Shown in pieces: positions 9,929 through 18,505 of a stretch of 64,000 nucleotides of DNA. The translations under genes were made by a program, and so were the position numbers. The DNA comes from Metabacillus litoralis. GTDB taxonomy: Bacteria; Bacillota; Bacilli; Bacillales; Bacillaceae. The notes below the pieces were generated by a model that saw only the letters and a list, made by a program, of their open reading frames with translations, was not told the DNA's origin and did no database searches. Every line of letters begins with the position of its first letter. Position 1 is the stretch's first letter. The stretch covers positions 558,001-622,000 of the forward strand of contig NZ_VOQF01000001.1 of the NCBI RefSeq assembly GCF_007994985.1, read 5' to 3'.

Positions 9929-10302
9929 TTTTCAGTCTCCTCTACTCCCTTAATTTCACCAAAAGGAATTTCACTTATTTGAAGCGCAATTGCTAGCTGT
10001 CCTTCTCCATTATGACCAGCAAGTAATAATTGTTGATCAGCTGCTTGTGTCCAATCAGTTAGTCCTTCAGCATATATCCAGCCATCCTCAAGCTTTAAAC
10101 CTACACGGTATGGACCATTTCCAGTGATTTTTGCTTGATGATACGTAACTTTCGCATTGCGGATAAAAGCTACTACGGTCATATTTTTTTCGTCTTTATG
10201 TGCTGAATACGATCCTGTTGTTGTTTCTAAATGTATATAAACAGATTTATTTAAGAACTTATCAAGATAAGCTTGTACAGCAACTTTTGAAATTTCCTTC
10301 AT
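9925..10302 (-). CDS. yojF: YojF family protein (DUF1806)
   Basis: A 125-residue soluble protein that, in B. subtilis and here, precedes and overlaps bshB2 by four bases. The sequence contains LETTTGSYSAHKD and VGLKLEDGWIYAEGLTDW, typical of the DUF1806 family as I recall it. Its biochemical role is unknown; the tight coupling suggests a job in bacillithiol synthesis or with BshB2. There is a GGAGAC site before the ATG and a 15-base gap to the upstream gene. Confidence 0.85.
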   Translation of the reverse strand: MKEISKVAVQAYLDKFLNKSVYIHLETTTGSYSAHKDEKNMTVVAFIRNAKVTYHQAKITGNGPYRVGLKLEDGWIYAEGLTDWTQAADQQLLLAGHNGEGQLAIALQISEIPFGEIKGVEETEK

Positions 10303-10316
10303 TTCTACTTGTCTCC

Positions 10317-10589
10317 TTAATGTTTATTATTTTCGATATTCTTCATAGCAAGGATATGTAAGTCAATCAATTGTGTCTTTTGCTCGTTGTTTAAAGAAGA
10401 AGATATAATTCTACTCACTGAGTAATAGAATTTCTCCATATGACTTTTTCTAATTCTCGGATGTGTCATTTCATCTTTTAGTTCTTTTATGATTGAGTCT
10501 ATTAAAGTTTGATAATCATCTTTTTCAACTGGTAATGAACGATTTGTCCAAAGATCACGATAAGCACTAAGTAAATCACTATAATTCAT
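10317..10589 (-). CDS. conserved-looking small protein of unknown function
   Basis: A 90-residue, mostly helical, charged protein starting MNYSDLLSAYRDLW. No domain is recognised, and there is no signal or membrane segment. It lies 14 bases before yojF and probably heads the yojF-bshB2 operon, since about 150 bases separate it from rarD. Upstream bases read GTGAGGCTTCAGGACA before the ATG, a moderate ribosome binding site. Confidence 0.65.
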   Translation of the reverse strand: MNYSDLLSAYRDLWTNRSLPVEKDDYQTLIDSIIKELKDEMTHPRIRKSHMEKFYYSVSRIISSSLNNEQKTQLIDLHILAMKNIENNKH

Positions 10590-10738
10590 TGTCCTGAAGC
10601 CTCACAATTTCCATAAATAATAATTTCCGATACAAGCGTTCACTATCAAAGAAAGTAGGTTAACTTTGTCCTTTTTGTCAAGGAGCTTCCTCAACCTCAA
10701 GCTAAGAGCTTGTTTAAGCATTAACAACAATTCAAGAC

Positions 10739-11680
10739 TTATACCTCTAGTGAATTTTTTCTTCTGATTTTCACTTCTATTTTTTTGACATATTTCGAAT
10801 GTGATAATGTAAAAATCAATAAAGCAGTCCATATACATGTGAAAGTTACAACCTCAATATAAGTGAAATTTTCATTATAAATAACAATACCAATTATTAA
10901 TGTGATTGTTGGTGCAATATACTGTAGAATGCCCACCATAAACAATGGAATCCGCTTTGCTCCTGTTGCAAATAAAAGTAAAGGTACAGCTGTTGCTGCA
11001 CCAGCACCAATCAACAGTAATTTTGTTGATAATCCTACATCAAAAAATAACAGATCACCTTTTTGTGCTAAAAAGGTTAAGTAGAAAAAGGCAATTGGTG
11101 TAACAACCATTGTTTCAAATGTTAAGCCAATTGCAGAGCTTAACTTCGTCATTTTTTTGGTTAAGCCATATAGTCCAAAGCTTAAAGCTAGTGTTAAAGC
11201 AACAAATGGCACTTTTCCGTAATTTAATGTCATGTAGAGCACACCAATGGCCGCAACAACAAAAGAAATTCTTTGCAGAAGATTTAACTTCTCCTTAAAA
11301 AAGATCATTCCTAATAAAACACTAATTAAAGGATTTATGTAGTAACCTAAACTTGCTTCAATCATCTGATTATTATTTACTGACCAAATATAAACAAACC
11401 AATTAATACTAATTAATATTGATGAAATGATCAATGTTACTAGTATAACAGGCTTTTGGATAATTTTCTTTGAGGTACTAATCAACTGCTTCCATTCACT
11501 ATTAATACCTAGTACCACTAACATAAACAAAAATGACCAAAAAATCCGGTGTGCTAAAATCTCTTCAGAAGCTACATTCCCCACCAATTTCCAATACAAA
11601 GGCAAAATCCCCCAAAGAAGATAGGACCCTGCTGTGTATAGTAACCCCTGTTTATACGAATTAGCTTCAGTTGAATTCAT
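10739..11680 (-). CDS. rarD: EamA-type permease of the RarD family (YojE)
   Basis: A 313-residue integral membrane protein with about ten membrane segments and two EamA repeats, of the RarD subfamily of drug/metabolite transporters. The early segment GLLYTAGSYLLWGILPLYWK is characteristic. Substrate unknown. The frame opens at a GTG at 11695, but the ATG at 11680 is preferred because that GTG lies within the GTGAGGA ribosome binding site. Position matches B. subtilis yojE. Confidence 0.85.
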   Translation of the reverse strand: MNSTEANSYKQGLLYTAGSYLLWGILPLYWKLVGNVASEEILAHRIFWSFLFMLVVLGINSEWKQLISTSKKIIQKPVILVTLIISSILISINWFVYIWSVNNNQMIEASLGYYINPLISVLLGMIFFKEKLNLLQRISFVVAAIGVLYMTLNYGKVPFVALTLALSFGLYGLTKKMTKLSSAIGLTFETMVVTPIAFFYLTFLAQKGDLLFFDVGLSTKLLLIGAGAATAVPLLLFATGAKRIPLFMVGILQYIAPTITLIIGIVIYNENFTYIEVVTFTCIWTALLIFTLSHSKYVKKIEVKIRRKNSLEV

Positions 11681-11886
11681 AATCTTTTTCCTCACTTCTT
11701 CAATAACCTAAGGCAGTTATAAATAGCTTCTATATACATTATCCTTAATTCCAAGTAATAAAGAGCCTTTCATAAAAACCATTATAAACTTAAGGGAAGT
11801 TGTACCACAACATATATGCATTGCTAACCGTTTACCCATCTACTGCATATCATAGTTATAAATCTTACATTTAAGGATGTGAAAAG

Positions 11887-12342
11887 ATGTTTCCGTGGAA
11901 TAAACAATTTCCATTTGATCAAAGTAGTTTCACTAAAAATTTGAATAAAATGAACCCCAAAGAAGTTGAAAACTATATCCAAAACGTAATGAAAAATGTA
12001 TTCGGTGGCGATTTATCACAAAGCTTCCCATTCCAAGGAGATTTAACACAAAATGAAAGGGTTGAAAAGGTTGAAAAACCCACTCCCGAAATTTTCGAAA
12101 CAAATGAATTTGTATATGTTAAGCTAAATATCCCCAAAAATCATGATAAAGATATTAAGCTACAGCATACAAATCATCAACTTTTAGTTAAAAACTACCC
12201 AAAACAGGGTGATGTCTCAAAATACATGCTTCCAGCACCCGTAAAACGCAAGGGTACAAAAGCTAGATATATTGATCATTATCTTGAGATACAATTAGTA
12301 AAGTTAGATGAAAATTCAATTTCGGAAGTAGATATTACCTAA
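11887..12342 (+). CDS. gerT: Hsp20/alpha-crystallin-like protein, GerT candidate
   Basis: A 151-residue protein whose C-terminal two-thirds (about 70-150) has the beta-sandwich pattern of Hsp20 domains (FVYVKLNIPKNHDKDIKLQ, then HQLLVKNYP). The N-terminus MFPWNKQFPFD is aromatic rich as in small heat shock proteins. In B. subtilis, as I remember it, the spore coat germination protein GerT is Hsp20-like and maps next to yojE, which is the basis for the name. A divergent or truncated small heat shock protein is the alternative. A strong terminator follows. Confidence 0.6.
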   Translation: MFPWNKQFPFDQSSFTKNLNKMNPKEVENYIQNVMKNVFGGDLSQSFPFQGDLTQNERVEKVEKPTPEIFETNEFVYVKLNIPKNHDKDIKLQHTNHQLLVKNYPKQGDVSKYMLPAPVKRKGTKARYIDHYLEIQLVKLDENSISEVDIT

Positions 12343-12355
12343 TAGTACAAAAATG

Positions 12356-12390
12356 GGGGCTGACTCTAATTGAGTCAGCCCCTTGTTTTT
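12356..12390 (+). terminator. intrinsic terminator after the Hsp20-like gene
   Basis: GGGGCTGACTC and GAGTCAGCCCC form an eleven-base-pair stem followed by TTGTTTTT. The core is the same GGCTGACTC seen in the hairpin at 9189. Confidence 0.88.
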
Positions 12391-12436
12391 CATTTGTTTC
12401 TATCAATCATTTAATAATTTAACAATCAACCTCTGA

Positions 12437-12661
12437 TTAATAACGGAACGGTCCATGAGGATATCCATATCCATATCCGTATCCGTAACCATAAGGAGCA
12501 CCATATCCACCATACGGCGGGAATCCTCCATATGGAATTGGACGTGGTCTAAACACAGCACTACCAACTAAACCACCAAGAAGTCCTCCAACAAAAGGTC
12601 CACCAAAAAAGAATCTTTCTTGATGTGGATTACCATAACCACTTCTTACAAAATGTGACAT
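12437..12661 (-). CDS. Gly/Tyr-rich small protein, probable spore-surface protein
   Basis: A 74-residue protein with a hydrophobic Gly-rich middle (GGPFVGGLLGGLVG) and a C-terminal tail of Tyr-Gly-Pro repeats including five consecutive GY units. GAGGAGG stands before the ATG. Such composition is common among small spore coat and crust proteins of Bacillus. By position it could be the counterpart of B. subtilis yojB, which I cannot verify. The tail is encoded by a near-repetitive ATATCC/GTATCC array. Confidence 0.6.
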   Translation of the reverse strand: MSHFVRSGYGNPHQERFFFGGPFVGGLLGGLVGSAVFRPRPIPYGGFPPYGGYGAPYGYGYGYGYGYPHGPFRY

Positions 12662-12782
12662 ATTTCTTTACCTCCTCGAATAATTACCTACACTAATAAG
12701 TATTCATGTAAATAACAATTGGATTGGGTAAACACCTATAATTTAGGTAATTCGTTTGAATTTCTAGTCTATTGGAAGATCT

Positions 12783-13523
12783 TTAATGTTCATAAATCAT
12801 TTTCTTCGTCATTCCACCATCAATAGTGAGATTTATTCCTGTAACAAAATCATTATCCGAAGAGGTTAAATAATAACACGCTTTAGCTATATCTTCTGGT
12901 TTCCCAACTCTATTCGATAAATGCTGTGAATGATCAATCCCTCTTAATTTGCTGTAATCTCCTGTTTCAATCCAACCAGGTGATATTGAATTTACTTGAA
13001 TACCATCATCGCTTAATGATGTTGCAAGAGCATGGGTGAGTGAAATGATTCCTCCTTTAGTTGCTGCATATGCTTCAGAGTTTGGTTCTGACATGAATGC
13101 TCTTGTTGAAGCTAAATTAACAATTTTGCCTCCAGTAGCATTTCCCTTCATGACCTTTGCAGCTTCCCTTGAGGTAAACATCACACTTCTTAAATTTGTG
13201 TTAATCATTGTATCCCATTCTTCGACCGTAATTTCGTAAGGAGATTTCCATTTCGACAGCCCAGCATTGTTAACCAAAATGTCTAATGAACCATAGTGAT
13301 CAAGCGTTTTCTGGATTAAAATTTTTATGTCTTCAATTTTTGAGACATCTGTCTTAATAAAATAAACAGTTAAATCATTCACTTTACATTGATTTACTAT
13401 TTCTTCCCCACTTTTTTCATCTATATCTGCAATTACAACTTTATAACCCTTATTAGCATAATGATATACGAGCTCTTTACCAATGCCATTCGAGCCCCCA
13501 GTAATAATAACCGTTCTACTCAT
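12783..13523 (-). CDS. short-chain dehydrogenase/reductase
   Basis: A 246-residue SDR-family NAD(P)H oxidoreductase. The cofactor motif TGGSNGIG is near the N-terminus, NNAG follows in the middle, and the catalytic Ser (NLAST) and YAATK pair are present. An acidic residue at the end of strand 2 (VVIADID) suggests NAD preference. Start at 13523 rather than 13547 because AAGGAG lies at proper spacing. The gene begins one base after the yodB stop, with its ribosome binding site inside yodB, so it is in the yodB operon. A quinone or aldehyde reductase role in electrophile stress would fit but is inference. Confidence 0.85.
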   Translation of the reverse strand: MSRTVIITGGSNGIGKELVYHYANKGYKVVIADIDEKSGEEIVNQCKVNDLTVYFIKTDVSKIEDIKILIQKTLDHYGSLDILVNNAGLSKWKSPYEITVEEWDTMINTNLRSVMFTSREAAKVMKGNATGGKIVNLASTRAFMSEPNSEAYAATKGGIISLTHALATSLSDDGIQVNSISPGWIETGDYSKLRGIDHSQHLSNRVGKPEDIAKACYYLTSSDNDFVTGINLTIDGGMTKKMIYEH

Positions 13524-13524
13524 G

Positions 13525-13848
13525 TCACTTCTCTCCTTCTGTTTCACAAAAGGTATCAGCCCATTTCCCTACCTCACACATAACACCTTCTAAGTGTTTC
13601 CCTTTGTCTGTTAACTGATATATAACTTTCACTGGTGTATCATCTATGACAATCCGTTCTAAAAGCCCTTCATTTTCCAGTTCCTTTAGCCGCTCAGATA
13701 ACATCTTTTGACTAATACTAGGGATAATCTCAGTTAGATCTTTAAATCTTTTTGGTCCGTCCAATAAAACATGAATAATAATACCAATCCAACGTTTACC
13801 TAAAAGTCTAAAAGCAGACTCCATTTTTGGACAAAGATTTAGTTTCAT
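13525..13848 (-). CDS. yodB: redox-sensing HxlR/DUF24 repressor YodB
   Basis: A 107-residue winged-helix repressor. The N-terminus MKLNLCPKMESAF keeps Cys6, the residue in B. subtilis YodB that reacts with diamide and quinones, and a C-terminal Cys lies in ADTFCE. The central QKMLSERLKELENEGL is the recognition helix region. YodB represses the divergent yodC and, in B. subtilis, also azoR1 and spx. Two TACT-N3-AGTA palindromes lie in the divergent promoter region. The gene is followed by an SDR gene with one base between them. Confidence 0.9.
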   Translation of the reverse strand: MKLNLCPKMESAFRLLGKRWIGIIIHVLLDGPKRFKDLTEIIPSISQKMLSERLKELENEGLLERIVIDDTPVKVIYQLTDKGKHLEGVMCEVGKWADTFCETEGEK

Positions 13849-13902
13849 TTTATCTCCCCTTGCTTCGTTTCTCTTGACTCAATTTATTATATCAATTATG
13901 AT

Positions 13903-13951
13903 GTTCCTTATGTGAAGGAACTTACTAAAAGTAAGTCTATTACTTTTAGTA
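13903..13951. promoter_or_regulatory. palindromes in the yodB-yodC divergent promoter, probable YodB operators
   Basis: Three inverted repeats lie between the divergent genes: GTTCCTT-N5-AAGGAAC (13903-13921), ACTTACT-AAA-AGTAAGT (13920-13936) and TACT-TTT-AGTA (13941-13951). The last two share the core TACT-N3-AGTA. Their position between repressor and target makes them the likely YodB operators; this is inference from position and symmetry. Confidence 0.65.
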
Positions 13952-13995
13952 TATAGTATCAACCATTACATTTCAAATATTAGGAGGATGTATTA

Positions 13996-14619
13996 ATGAG
14001 TTCAACATACACAGAGGATTTAATGACCGTTATAAAGTCTCGTACTTCAGTACGTAACTATGATTCAAATAAAAAAATTACTAAAGAAGAATTAGAGGAT
14101 ATTCTGACATTTACAACACTTGCACCATCTGCTTGGAATTTACAACATTGGCACTTTACCGTTTTTCATAGTGATCAATCAAAACAACAGCTTCTCCCTA
14201 TAGCTTATAATCAAAATCAAATTGTTGAATCATCAGCAGTTATTGCTATACTTGGTGATTTAGAAGCTAATAAAAACACTGAAACAGTATATGAGCCATT
14301 AGTTCATGCTGGTTACATGAGCGCAGAAATCAAAGAAACACTAGCCAAGCAAATAAATGGTGCGTATACAAATGAGACTTTTGCTAGAGATGCTGCTTTT
14401 TCAAATGCTTCTTTGGCTGCAATGCAGCTTATGTTGACTGCAAAAGCAAAAGGCTTCGATACTTGTGCGATTGGCGGTTTCAATAAAGAGGGTTTTGTCA
14501 AAGAGTTCAATGTCTCTGATAGATATGTACCAGTGATGTTAATTACAATTGGTAAAGCTGTCAAACCCGCTCACAAAAGCAACCGTTTAGATGTTAAACA
14601 AGTCTCTACATGGCTTTAA
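13996..14619 (+). CDS. yodC: nitroreductase-family NAD(P)H/FMN oxidoreductase YodC
   Basis: A 207-residue flavoenzyme of the nitroreductase family. The N-terminal SRTSVRNYDS segment binds FMN phosphate, APSAWNLQHWHF lines the flavin, and GFDTCAIGGFN near residue 165 is the usual C-terminal flavin contact. It probably reduces quinones or nitro compounds. AGGAGG precedes the ATG. It is divergent from yodB and should be induced by diamide and quinones through release of YodB. A bidirectional terminator separates it from ctpA. Confidence 0.9.
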   Translation: MSSTYTEDLMTVIKSRTSVRNYDSNKKITKEELEDILTFTTLAPSAWNLQHWHFTVFHSDQSKQQLLPIAYNQNQIVESSAVIAILGDLEANKNTETVYEPLVHAGYMSAEIKETLAKQINGAYTNETFARDAAFSNASLAAMQLMLTAKAKGFDTCAIGGFNKEGFVKEFNVSDRYVPVMLITIGKAVKPAHKSNRLDVKQVSTWL

Positions 14620-14690
14620 TTGTATATCTAGATTTTCATCTGCTTAAAATTTACAAGGTGACGGTATTTGTGTGAAGTTTGAATTAAACT

Positions 14691-14740
14691 AAAAAAAGCT
14701 CTTCGTTGTCACATTTTGTGACAAACGAAGAGCTTTTTTT
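14691..14740. terminator. bidirectional terminator between yodC and ctpA
   Basis: AAAAAAGCTCTTCGTTGTCACA and its near-complement form a stem of about 20 pairs around a TTTTG loop, with runs of A on one side and T on the other. It serves both convergent genes and overlaps the ctpA stop codon. Confidence 0.9.
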
Positions 14741-16127
14741 ATAAGTCTTTCTTTAATGTTTCTATTGCTTTATCAAGTTGTGTATCATTTTCTTTTATTT
14801 TACTTTGTAACAACTCAATTAACTTAATTGTTGTTCCTTCAGAAATTTTCCCATCAACTTCAAGAGCTTGATCTTGCTGGAATTGTTTAACAATCTTCGT
14901 TGTATTTTCATCAAAATATCCATTTAAGCTTACCCCATCATAACCTAATGCTTTTAACATTTGCTGTGCAGCATTCACTTCAGGAGTTGAATCACCTTGT
15001 TTAAGTACATTATCAGGATTAATATAAGGTAAATTCGCATAATCTGGTAATGCGGCTTTTACTGTTGGTTCAATTCCTTTATCATGAATCCATGTCCCAT
15101 CAGGTGTTAACCATTTAGCTGTTGTATACTTAACTGAAGAATTATCCTCAAACCCTTTAGCAGATTGCACAGTTCCTTTGCCAAAGGTTTTTTCACCCAC
15201 AAGTGGTATTCCCGCTGATTGATTTAAAGCAGCAGCCATTATCTCTCCGGCACTAGCTGTTCCACCATCTATTAACACTGTTGTAGGTAGATCAATCATT
15301 GCATCATTCTCAGCTTTATAAACATCTTTGGTCTTATTATTATATTCTACCTGAAGAATATTCTCACCTTTTGGAACAAAGATGTCAGACATAGCAATTG
15401 CTTTATCCATTAAACCACCAGGATTTTGTCTAAGATCAATAATTAGACCTTTTACATTTTGCTCCTGTAGGTCACTTAAAGCTTTAGCAAATTCTTCACT
15501 TGTACTTTCAGAAAACTTGGTAATTTGAATTTTACCAATTTGATCTTCAATCACTTCAGAATAAACTGTTTCAATAGGAATTGTATCTCGTGTAATTGTA
15601 AAGTTTAAATTCCCAACACCTGGTCTTTCAACAACAAGGTTAACTGTTGATCCTTTTTCTCCTCTAATTAACATGACTGCCTCTGTAACAGAAAATCCTT
15701 CAACTGACTTATCATCAACTTTTTGAATAACATCCTTTGGTTTAAGGCCAGCTTCTTCTGCAGGTGAACCCTTTATAGGAGATACAATGATTATACTTCC
15801 ATCATTCTCTTGTATTTCTGCTCCAATTCCTTCGAAAGAAGAAGATATGTTTTCACTAAAACTTTTTGCTTCTTCAATATCCATGTAGACAGAATATGGG
15901 TCTTCTAAAGACTCTACCATTCCTTTAATTGCACCTTCAACTAACTTTTCTGTCTCAACATCCTGATAATAATTTTTCTGTAATAAATTATATGTTGATT
16001 TTAATTTAGAGAAAGGATCTTCTTCATTCAACAGGGTAACTTCTTTAGGTGAAACAAGATTGTATGTAATACCTGCTGTGATAATTGCTGTGACTAAAAT
16101 TGAAATAAGTAATTTACTATTCTTCAT
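14739..16127 (-). CDS. ctpA: carboxy-terminal processing protease CtpA (S41 family)
   Basis: A 462-residue membrane-anchored serine protease facing outwards. An N-terminal anchor (about 5-25) is followed by a PDZ domain (about 95-170), the S41 catalytic domain with Ser292 in GGTASAGE and Lys313 or Lys317 in GEKTFGKG, and a C-terminal peptidoglycan-binding domain (about 380-440). It trims or degrades exported substrates at their C-termini. Gene order yodC-ctpA-yodH matches B. subtilis ctpA; the sporulation paralogue CtpB is the alternative. The ribosome binding site is weak. Confidence 0.9.
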   Translation of the reverse strand: MKNSKLLISILVTAIITAGITYNLVSPKEVTLLNEEDPFSKLKSTYNLLQKNYYQDVETEKLVEGAIKGMVESLEDPYSVYMDIEEAKSFSENISSSFEGIGAEIQENDGSIIIVSPIKGSPAEEAGLKPKDVIQKVDDKSVEGFSVTEAVMLIRGEKGSTVNLVVERPGVGNLNFTITRDTIPIETVYSEVIEDQIGKIQITKFSESTSEEFAKALSDLQEQNVKGLIIDLRQNPGGLMDKAIAMSDIFVPKGENILQVEYNNKTKDVYKAENDAMIDLPTTVLIDGGTASAGEIMAAALNQSAGIPLVGEKTFGKGTVQSAKGFEDNSSVKYTTAKWLTPDGTWIHDKGIEPTVKAALPDYANLPYINPDNVLKQGDSTPEVNAAQQMLKALGYDGVSLNGYFDENTTKIVKQFQQDQALEVDGKISEGTTIKLIELLQSKIKENDTQLDKAIETLKKDL

Positions 16128-16400
16128 TCTCGATTACTGCACCACCTTTATGTATGTATTTATTATGTCTAACCACATTTAAAACGTCAATGAATATGTA
16201 TAGATATTATGATATCAATTAGCCAGATTATGGAGGGTCACATAAATAATGTAACCAAAATCCTTAAAACAATGAATGGTAAAAAGCATGATCCTACACA
16301 ATGAAATAAATAGTCTTTTACAATCGACAAAAAGTACGATACTTCTCTGTTGATTTAATGTAAAGTTTATTACACGAATGTAAATATGGGAGGTTTTGAT

Positions 16401-16673
16401 ATGCAACTAATCGATTACATCGGTAAAAATGACTTTAATATGATTTATTTTTCTATGTCATTACTTAAAGACATAGATTACAAAATAAATAGCAATATTC
16501 TTTATTATAAAAATCAAGTGATTCATTATATTGATAGTTGTATTGAAAGTTTTGTTGAAACTTTACACGTAAAATGTTCATTACAAACAATATACAAAGC
16601 TGAAATTTATCAACTACTCACTCCAAAATTAAATAAATTATATGAAAAGCATCGTTTATTCAGTTGCTTATAA
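16401..16673 (+). CDS. small protein of unknown function upstream of yodH
   Basis: A 90-residue A+T-rich protein starting MQLIDYIGKNDFNMIYFSM. No domain, signal or full membrane segment is recognised. The frame opens at an ATG at 16386, but GGGAGG lies seven bases before the ATG at 16401, which is therefore preferred. It is followed by yodH after 59 bases in the same direction. No B. subtilis counterpart comes to mind. Confidence 0.55.
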   Translation: MQLIDYIGKNDFNMIYFSMSLLKDIDYKINSNILYYKNQVIHYIDSCIESFVETLHVKCSLQTIYKAEIYQLLTPKLNKLYEKHRLFSCL

Positions 16674-16732
16674 GCACCTTTTTGGTTATTCCTCCATATA
16701 AATACTCTTAGATTATAAATGGGGGAATACTG

Positions 16733-17434
16733 ATGAATTATTTACAAATGTTATCTTTCTTAGGAATAGGTGGTGCACATCCAGGTGGTCTTCCACTTAC
16801 TAAAACCATTTTTGAACTTGAACAAATCCCTCTTGATGCAACGATACTTGATGCTGGGTGTGGCACTGGTCAAACTACTAACTATCTTCATCAACTAGGC
16901 TATAAGGTTACTGGTTTAGATCATAATTTTAGAATGATCTCTATCGCAAGAAGTAAAAATACAGATCCAAAAAATCAAATACTGTATTTACATGAAAGCC
17001 TTGTGAAAACTTCTATTGCTGATCATTCTTATGATTTAATACTATGTGAATCAGTATTATCTTTTACCCAACTGAAAAATTCCCTCCCTGAAATGAAGAG
17101 AATTATGACTAAAAATGGTAAAATGATTGCAATTGAAATAATAAAAGCTGCACATTTAACTAAAGATGAAGAAACAGAATTGCTTGATTTTTATGGTTTT
17201 TCTTCTATTCTTTCTAAAGAAGAATGGGAAAATCAGTTTAAAGAATATAATTTGGATGTTTATAAGACCTTAGGTCCCACTGATATTGTCGTAAACGATG
17301 ATGACGAGCCTAGTACCGAGTTCGACCTTAGCGATGACCTTCCCGACACAACCTTTACTCTTCTTGATAAACATGAGCAATTAACAAATAAATATCAAAC
17401 TAAACTCTCCTACTGTGTTTTCTTCCTTAAATAG
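16733..17434 (+). CDS. yodH: class I SAM-dependent methyltransferase YodH
   Basis: A 233-residue methyltransferase. Motif I is ILDAGCGTGQTTNYL (about residues 39-53), the acidic end of strand 2 is VTGLDHNFRM, and motif IV is YDLILCESVLSF. The substrate is unknown. GGGGGA precedes the ATG. Position after ctpA and before yodI agrees with B. subtilis yodH. A family A miniature element begins four bases after the TAG stop, and its left target duplicate overlaps that stop. Confidence 0.85.
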   Translation: MNYLQMLSFLGIGGAHPGGLPLTKTIFELEQIPLDATILDAGCGTGQTTNYLHQLGYKVTGLDHNFRMISIARSKNTDPKNQILYLHESLVKTSIADHSYDLILCESVLSFTQLKNSLPEMKRIMTKNGKMIAIEIIKAAHLTKDEETELLDFYGFSSILSKEEWENQFKEYNLDVYKTLGPTDIVVNDDDEPSTEFDLSDDLPDTTFTLLDKHEQLTNKYQTKLSYCVFFLK

Positions 17435-17438
17435 TAAA

Positions 17439-17600
17439 GGCTCTTTTCTGAAAGATTGTTGCTTTTAGACTTTATTATCTGTTGCAACCAGTTTGTTATC
17501 GCATAAAAGGTTAGATTTGCAGTAGAAAAGATGCCACTAGACTTTATACAGAGTTGTTTCCATCATGATTCTAAAAACAACAAAGTTTACGAAAACAGCC
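17439..17600 (+). mobile_element. family A miniature element, copy A1 (162 bp)
   Basis: A non-coding element of exactly 162 bp, starting GGCTCTTTTCTGAAAGATTG and ending GTTTACGAAAACAGCC. The two ends are imperfect inverted repeats over about 32 bases. It is flanked by ATAGTAAA (17431-17438) and ATAGGAAA (17601-17608), seven of eight identical. It is roughly 85 percent identical by eye to copy A2, which has the same length. Confidence 0.75.
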
Positions 17601-17697
17601 ATAGGAAAATAAAATTCTTAACTCATGATAGGCGTACAATCCCTCTTCATGCATTCATCATAAACTATGGTGAATGATCATAAAGGAGGGATTTCTC

Positions 17698-17952
17698 TTG
17701 TCTCAACACTACTATCAATTATGTTGTCGCTACAATGGTAAAGTTGTTAGAATTAATGATCGACATGGTCGAGTTCACGTAGGAAGAATATGTCAAGTAA
17801 CACAAAGTAAAGTATTTATTGAGCCTGTCATTCAAAGAGGCGGATATGGATTTGGTTTTGGATACAGATACGGATATGGATTTGGCGCTCCTTATGGACT
17901 TGGTCTAGGGCTTATTACTGGAATAGCATTAGGTGGTTTACTTTTCTGGTAA
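17698..17952 (+). CDS. yodI: YodI-like small Gly/Tyr-rich protein
   Basis: An 84-residue protein starting at TTG 17698, seven bases after AAAGGAGGG; an upstream in-frame ATG at 17674 lies before that site and is rejected. The first half (NGKVVRINDRHGRVHVGRI) looks like a small Sm- or KOW-like beta barrel. The second half is Gly/Tyr/Phe-rich (GYGFGFGYRYGYGFG) and ends in a hydrophobic segment. Named from its place between yodH and yodJ and its length, which agrees with B. subtilis YodI. A spore-surface role is plausible but unproven. Confidence 0.65.
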   Translation: MSQHYYQLCCRYNGKVVRINDRHGRVHVGRICQVTQSKVFIEPVIQRGGYGFGFGYRYGYGFGAPYGLGLGLITGIALGGLLFW

Positions 17953-17957
17953 AAGGT

Positions 17958-17995
17958 AAATAAAAGGTAAGGGTTCATTCCCTTACCTTTTATTT
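17958..17995. terminator. bidirectional terminator between yodI and mug
   Basis: A 16-bp perfect stem (AAATAAAAGGTAAGGG and its complement) with a six-base loop lies between the two convergent genes and overlaps the mug stop. Confidence 0.85.
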
Positions 17996-18490
17996 ATAAT
18001 CCTTTACACTTCTATAGATTGAAGTAATTTCATCTACACTCATCCTTACTAGTCCACTTGAAGAAGGTGCTACAAAATCAATAACATCAGGTACAATACT
18101 TTTCTCTTGCTTACCCCATGACGTTTTTTTCATTTGACTATATTGAAGATAAACACCCTTTCCAACGAAAAAGGCAATTTTAGGTTTATATAAGTTTATT
18201 TTCTTATAGAGTATTTTTCTACCTTCTTGATATTCATCTTTTGTGATTTCATCAGCACTTCTAGTAGGTCTTGAAACAATATTTGTAAAACCAAACCCTT
18301 TATCTAATAAGTTGCCATCTTCTTCAGGAAGATACAACCTTTCCGTTATACCTGATTTATAAAGAAGCTTCCAAAACCTATTATTTTTATTAGCATAATT
18401 ATGTCCTATCTCACCTGAAATAAGGCTAGGGTTATACCCTATAAATAAGATTGTTAAGCCATCTTTAAGATGATCTAAATCTTTTGTCAT
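17990..18490 (-). CDS. mug: G/U mismatch-specific DNA glycosylase, Mug/TDG type
   Basis: A 166-residue enzyme of the uracil-DNA glycosylase superfamily, family 2. The active-site segment is GYNPSLISGEIGHNYANKNN (about residues 18-37), with the catalytic-type Asn in GYNPS, and PSSSGLVRMS is the C-terminal wedge motif. It should remove uracil or thymine opposite G in base excision repair. It lies 15 bases downstream of yodJ and is probably co-transcribed with it. B. subtilis has no gene here as far as I recall, so it is an insertion in the yod order. Confidence 0.8.
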   Translation of the reverse strand: MTKDLDHLKDGLTILFIGYNPSLISGEIGHNYANKNNRFWKLLYKSGITERLYLPEEDGNLLDKGFGFTNIVSRPTRSADEITKDEYQEGRKILYKKINLYKPKIAFFVGKGVYLQYSQMKKTSWGKQEKSIVPDVIDFVAPSSSGLVRMSVDEITSIYRSVKDYK

Positions 18491-18505
18491 ATTTTAAAAC
18501 TCCGA

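Noticed and set aside
10602-10838. Open frame of 78 codons on the minus strand
   Set aside because: It overlaps the 3' end of rarD in another frame, has no ribosome binding site and has a low-complexity product.
16215-16406. 63-codon minus-strand frame upstream of ctpA
   Set aside because: No ribosome binding site, and it covers the promoter and ribosome binding site of the plus-strand gene at 16401.
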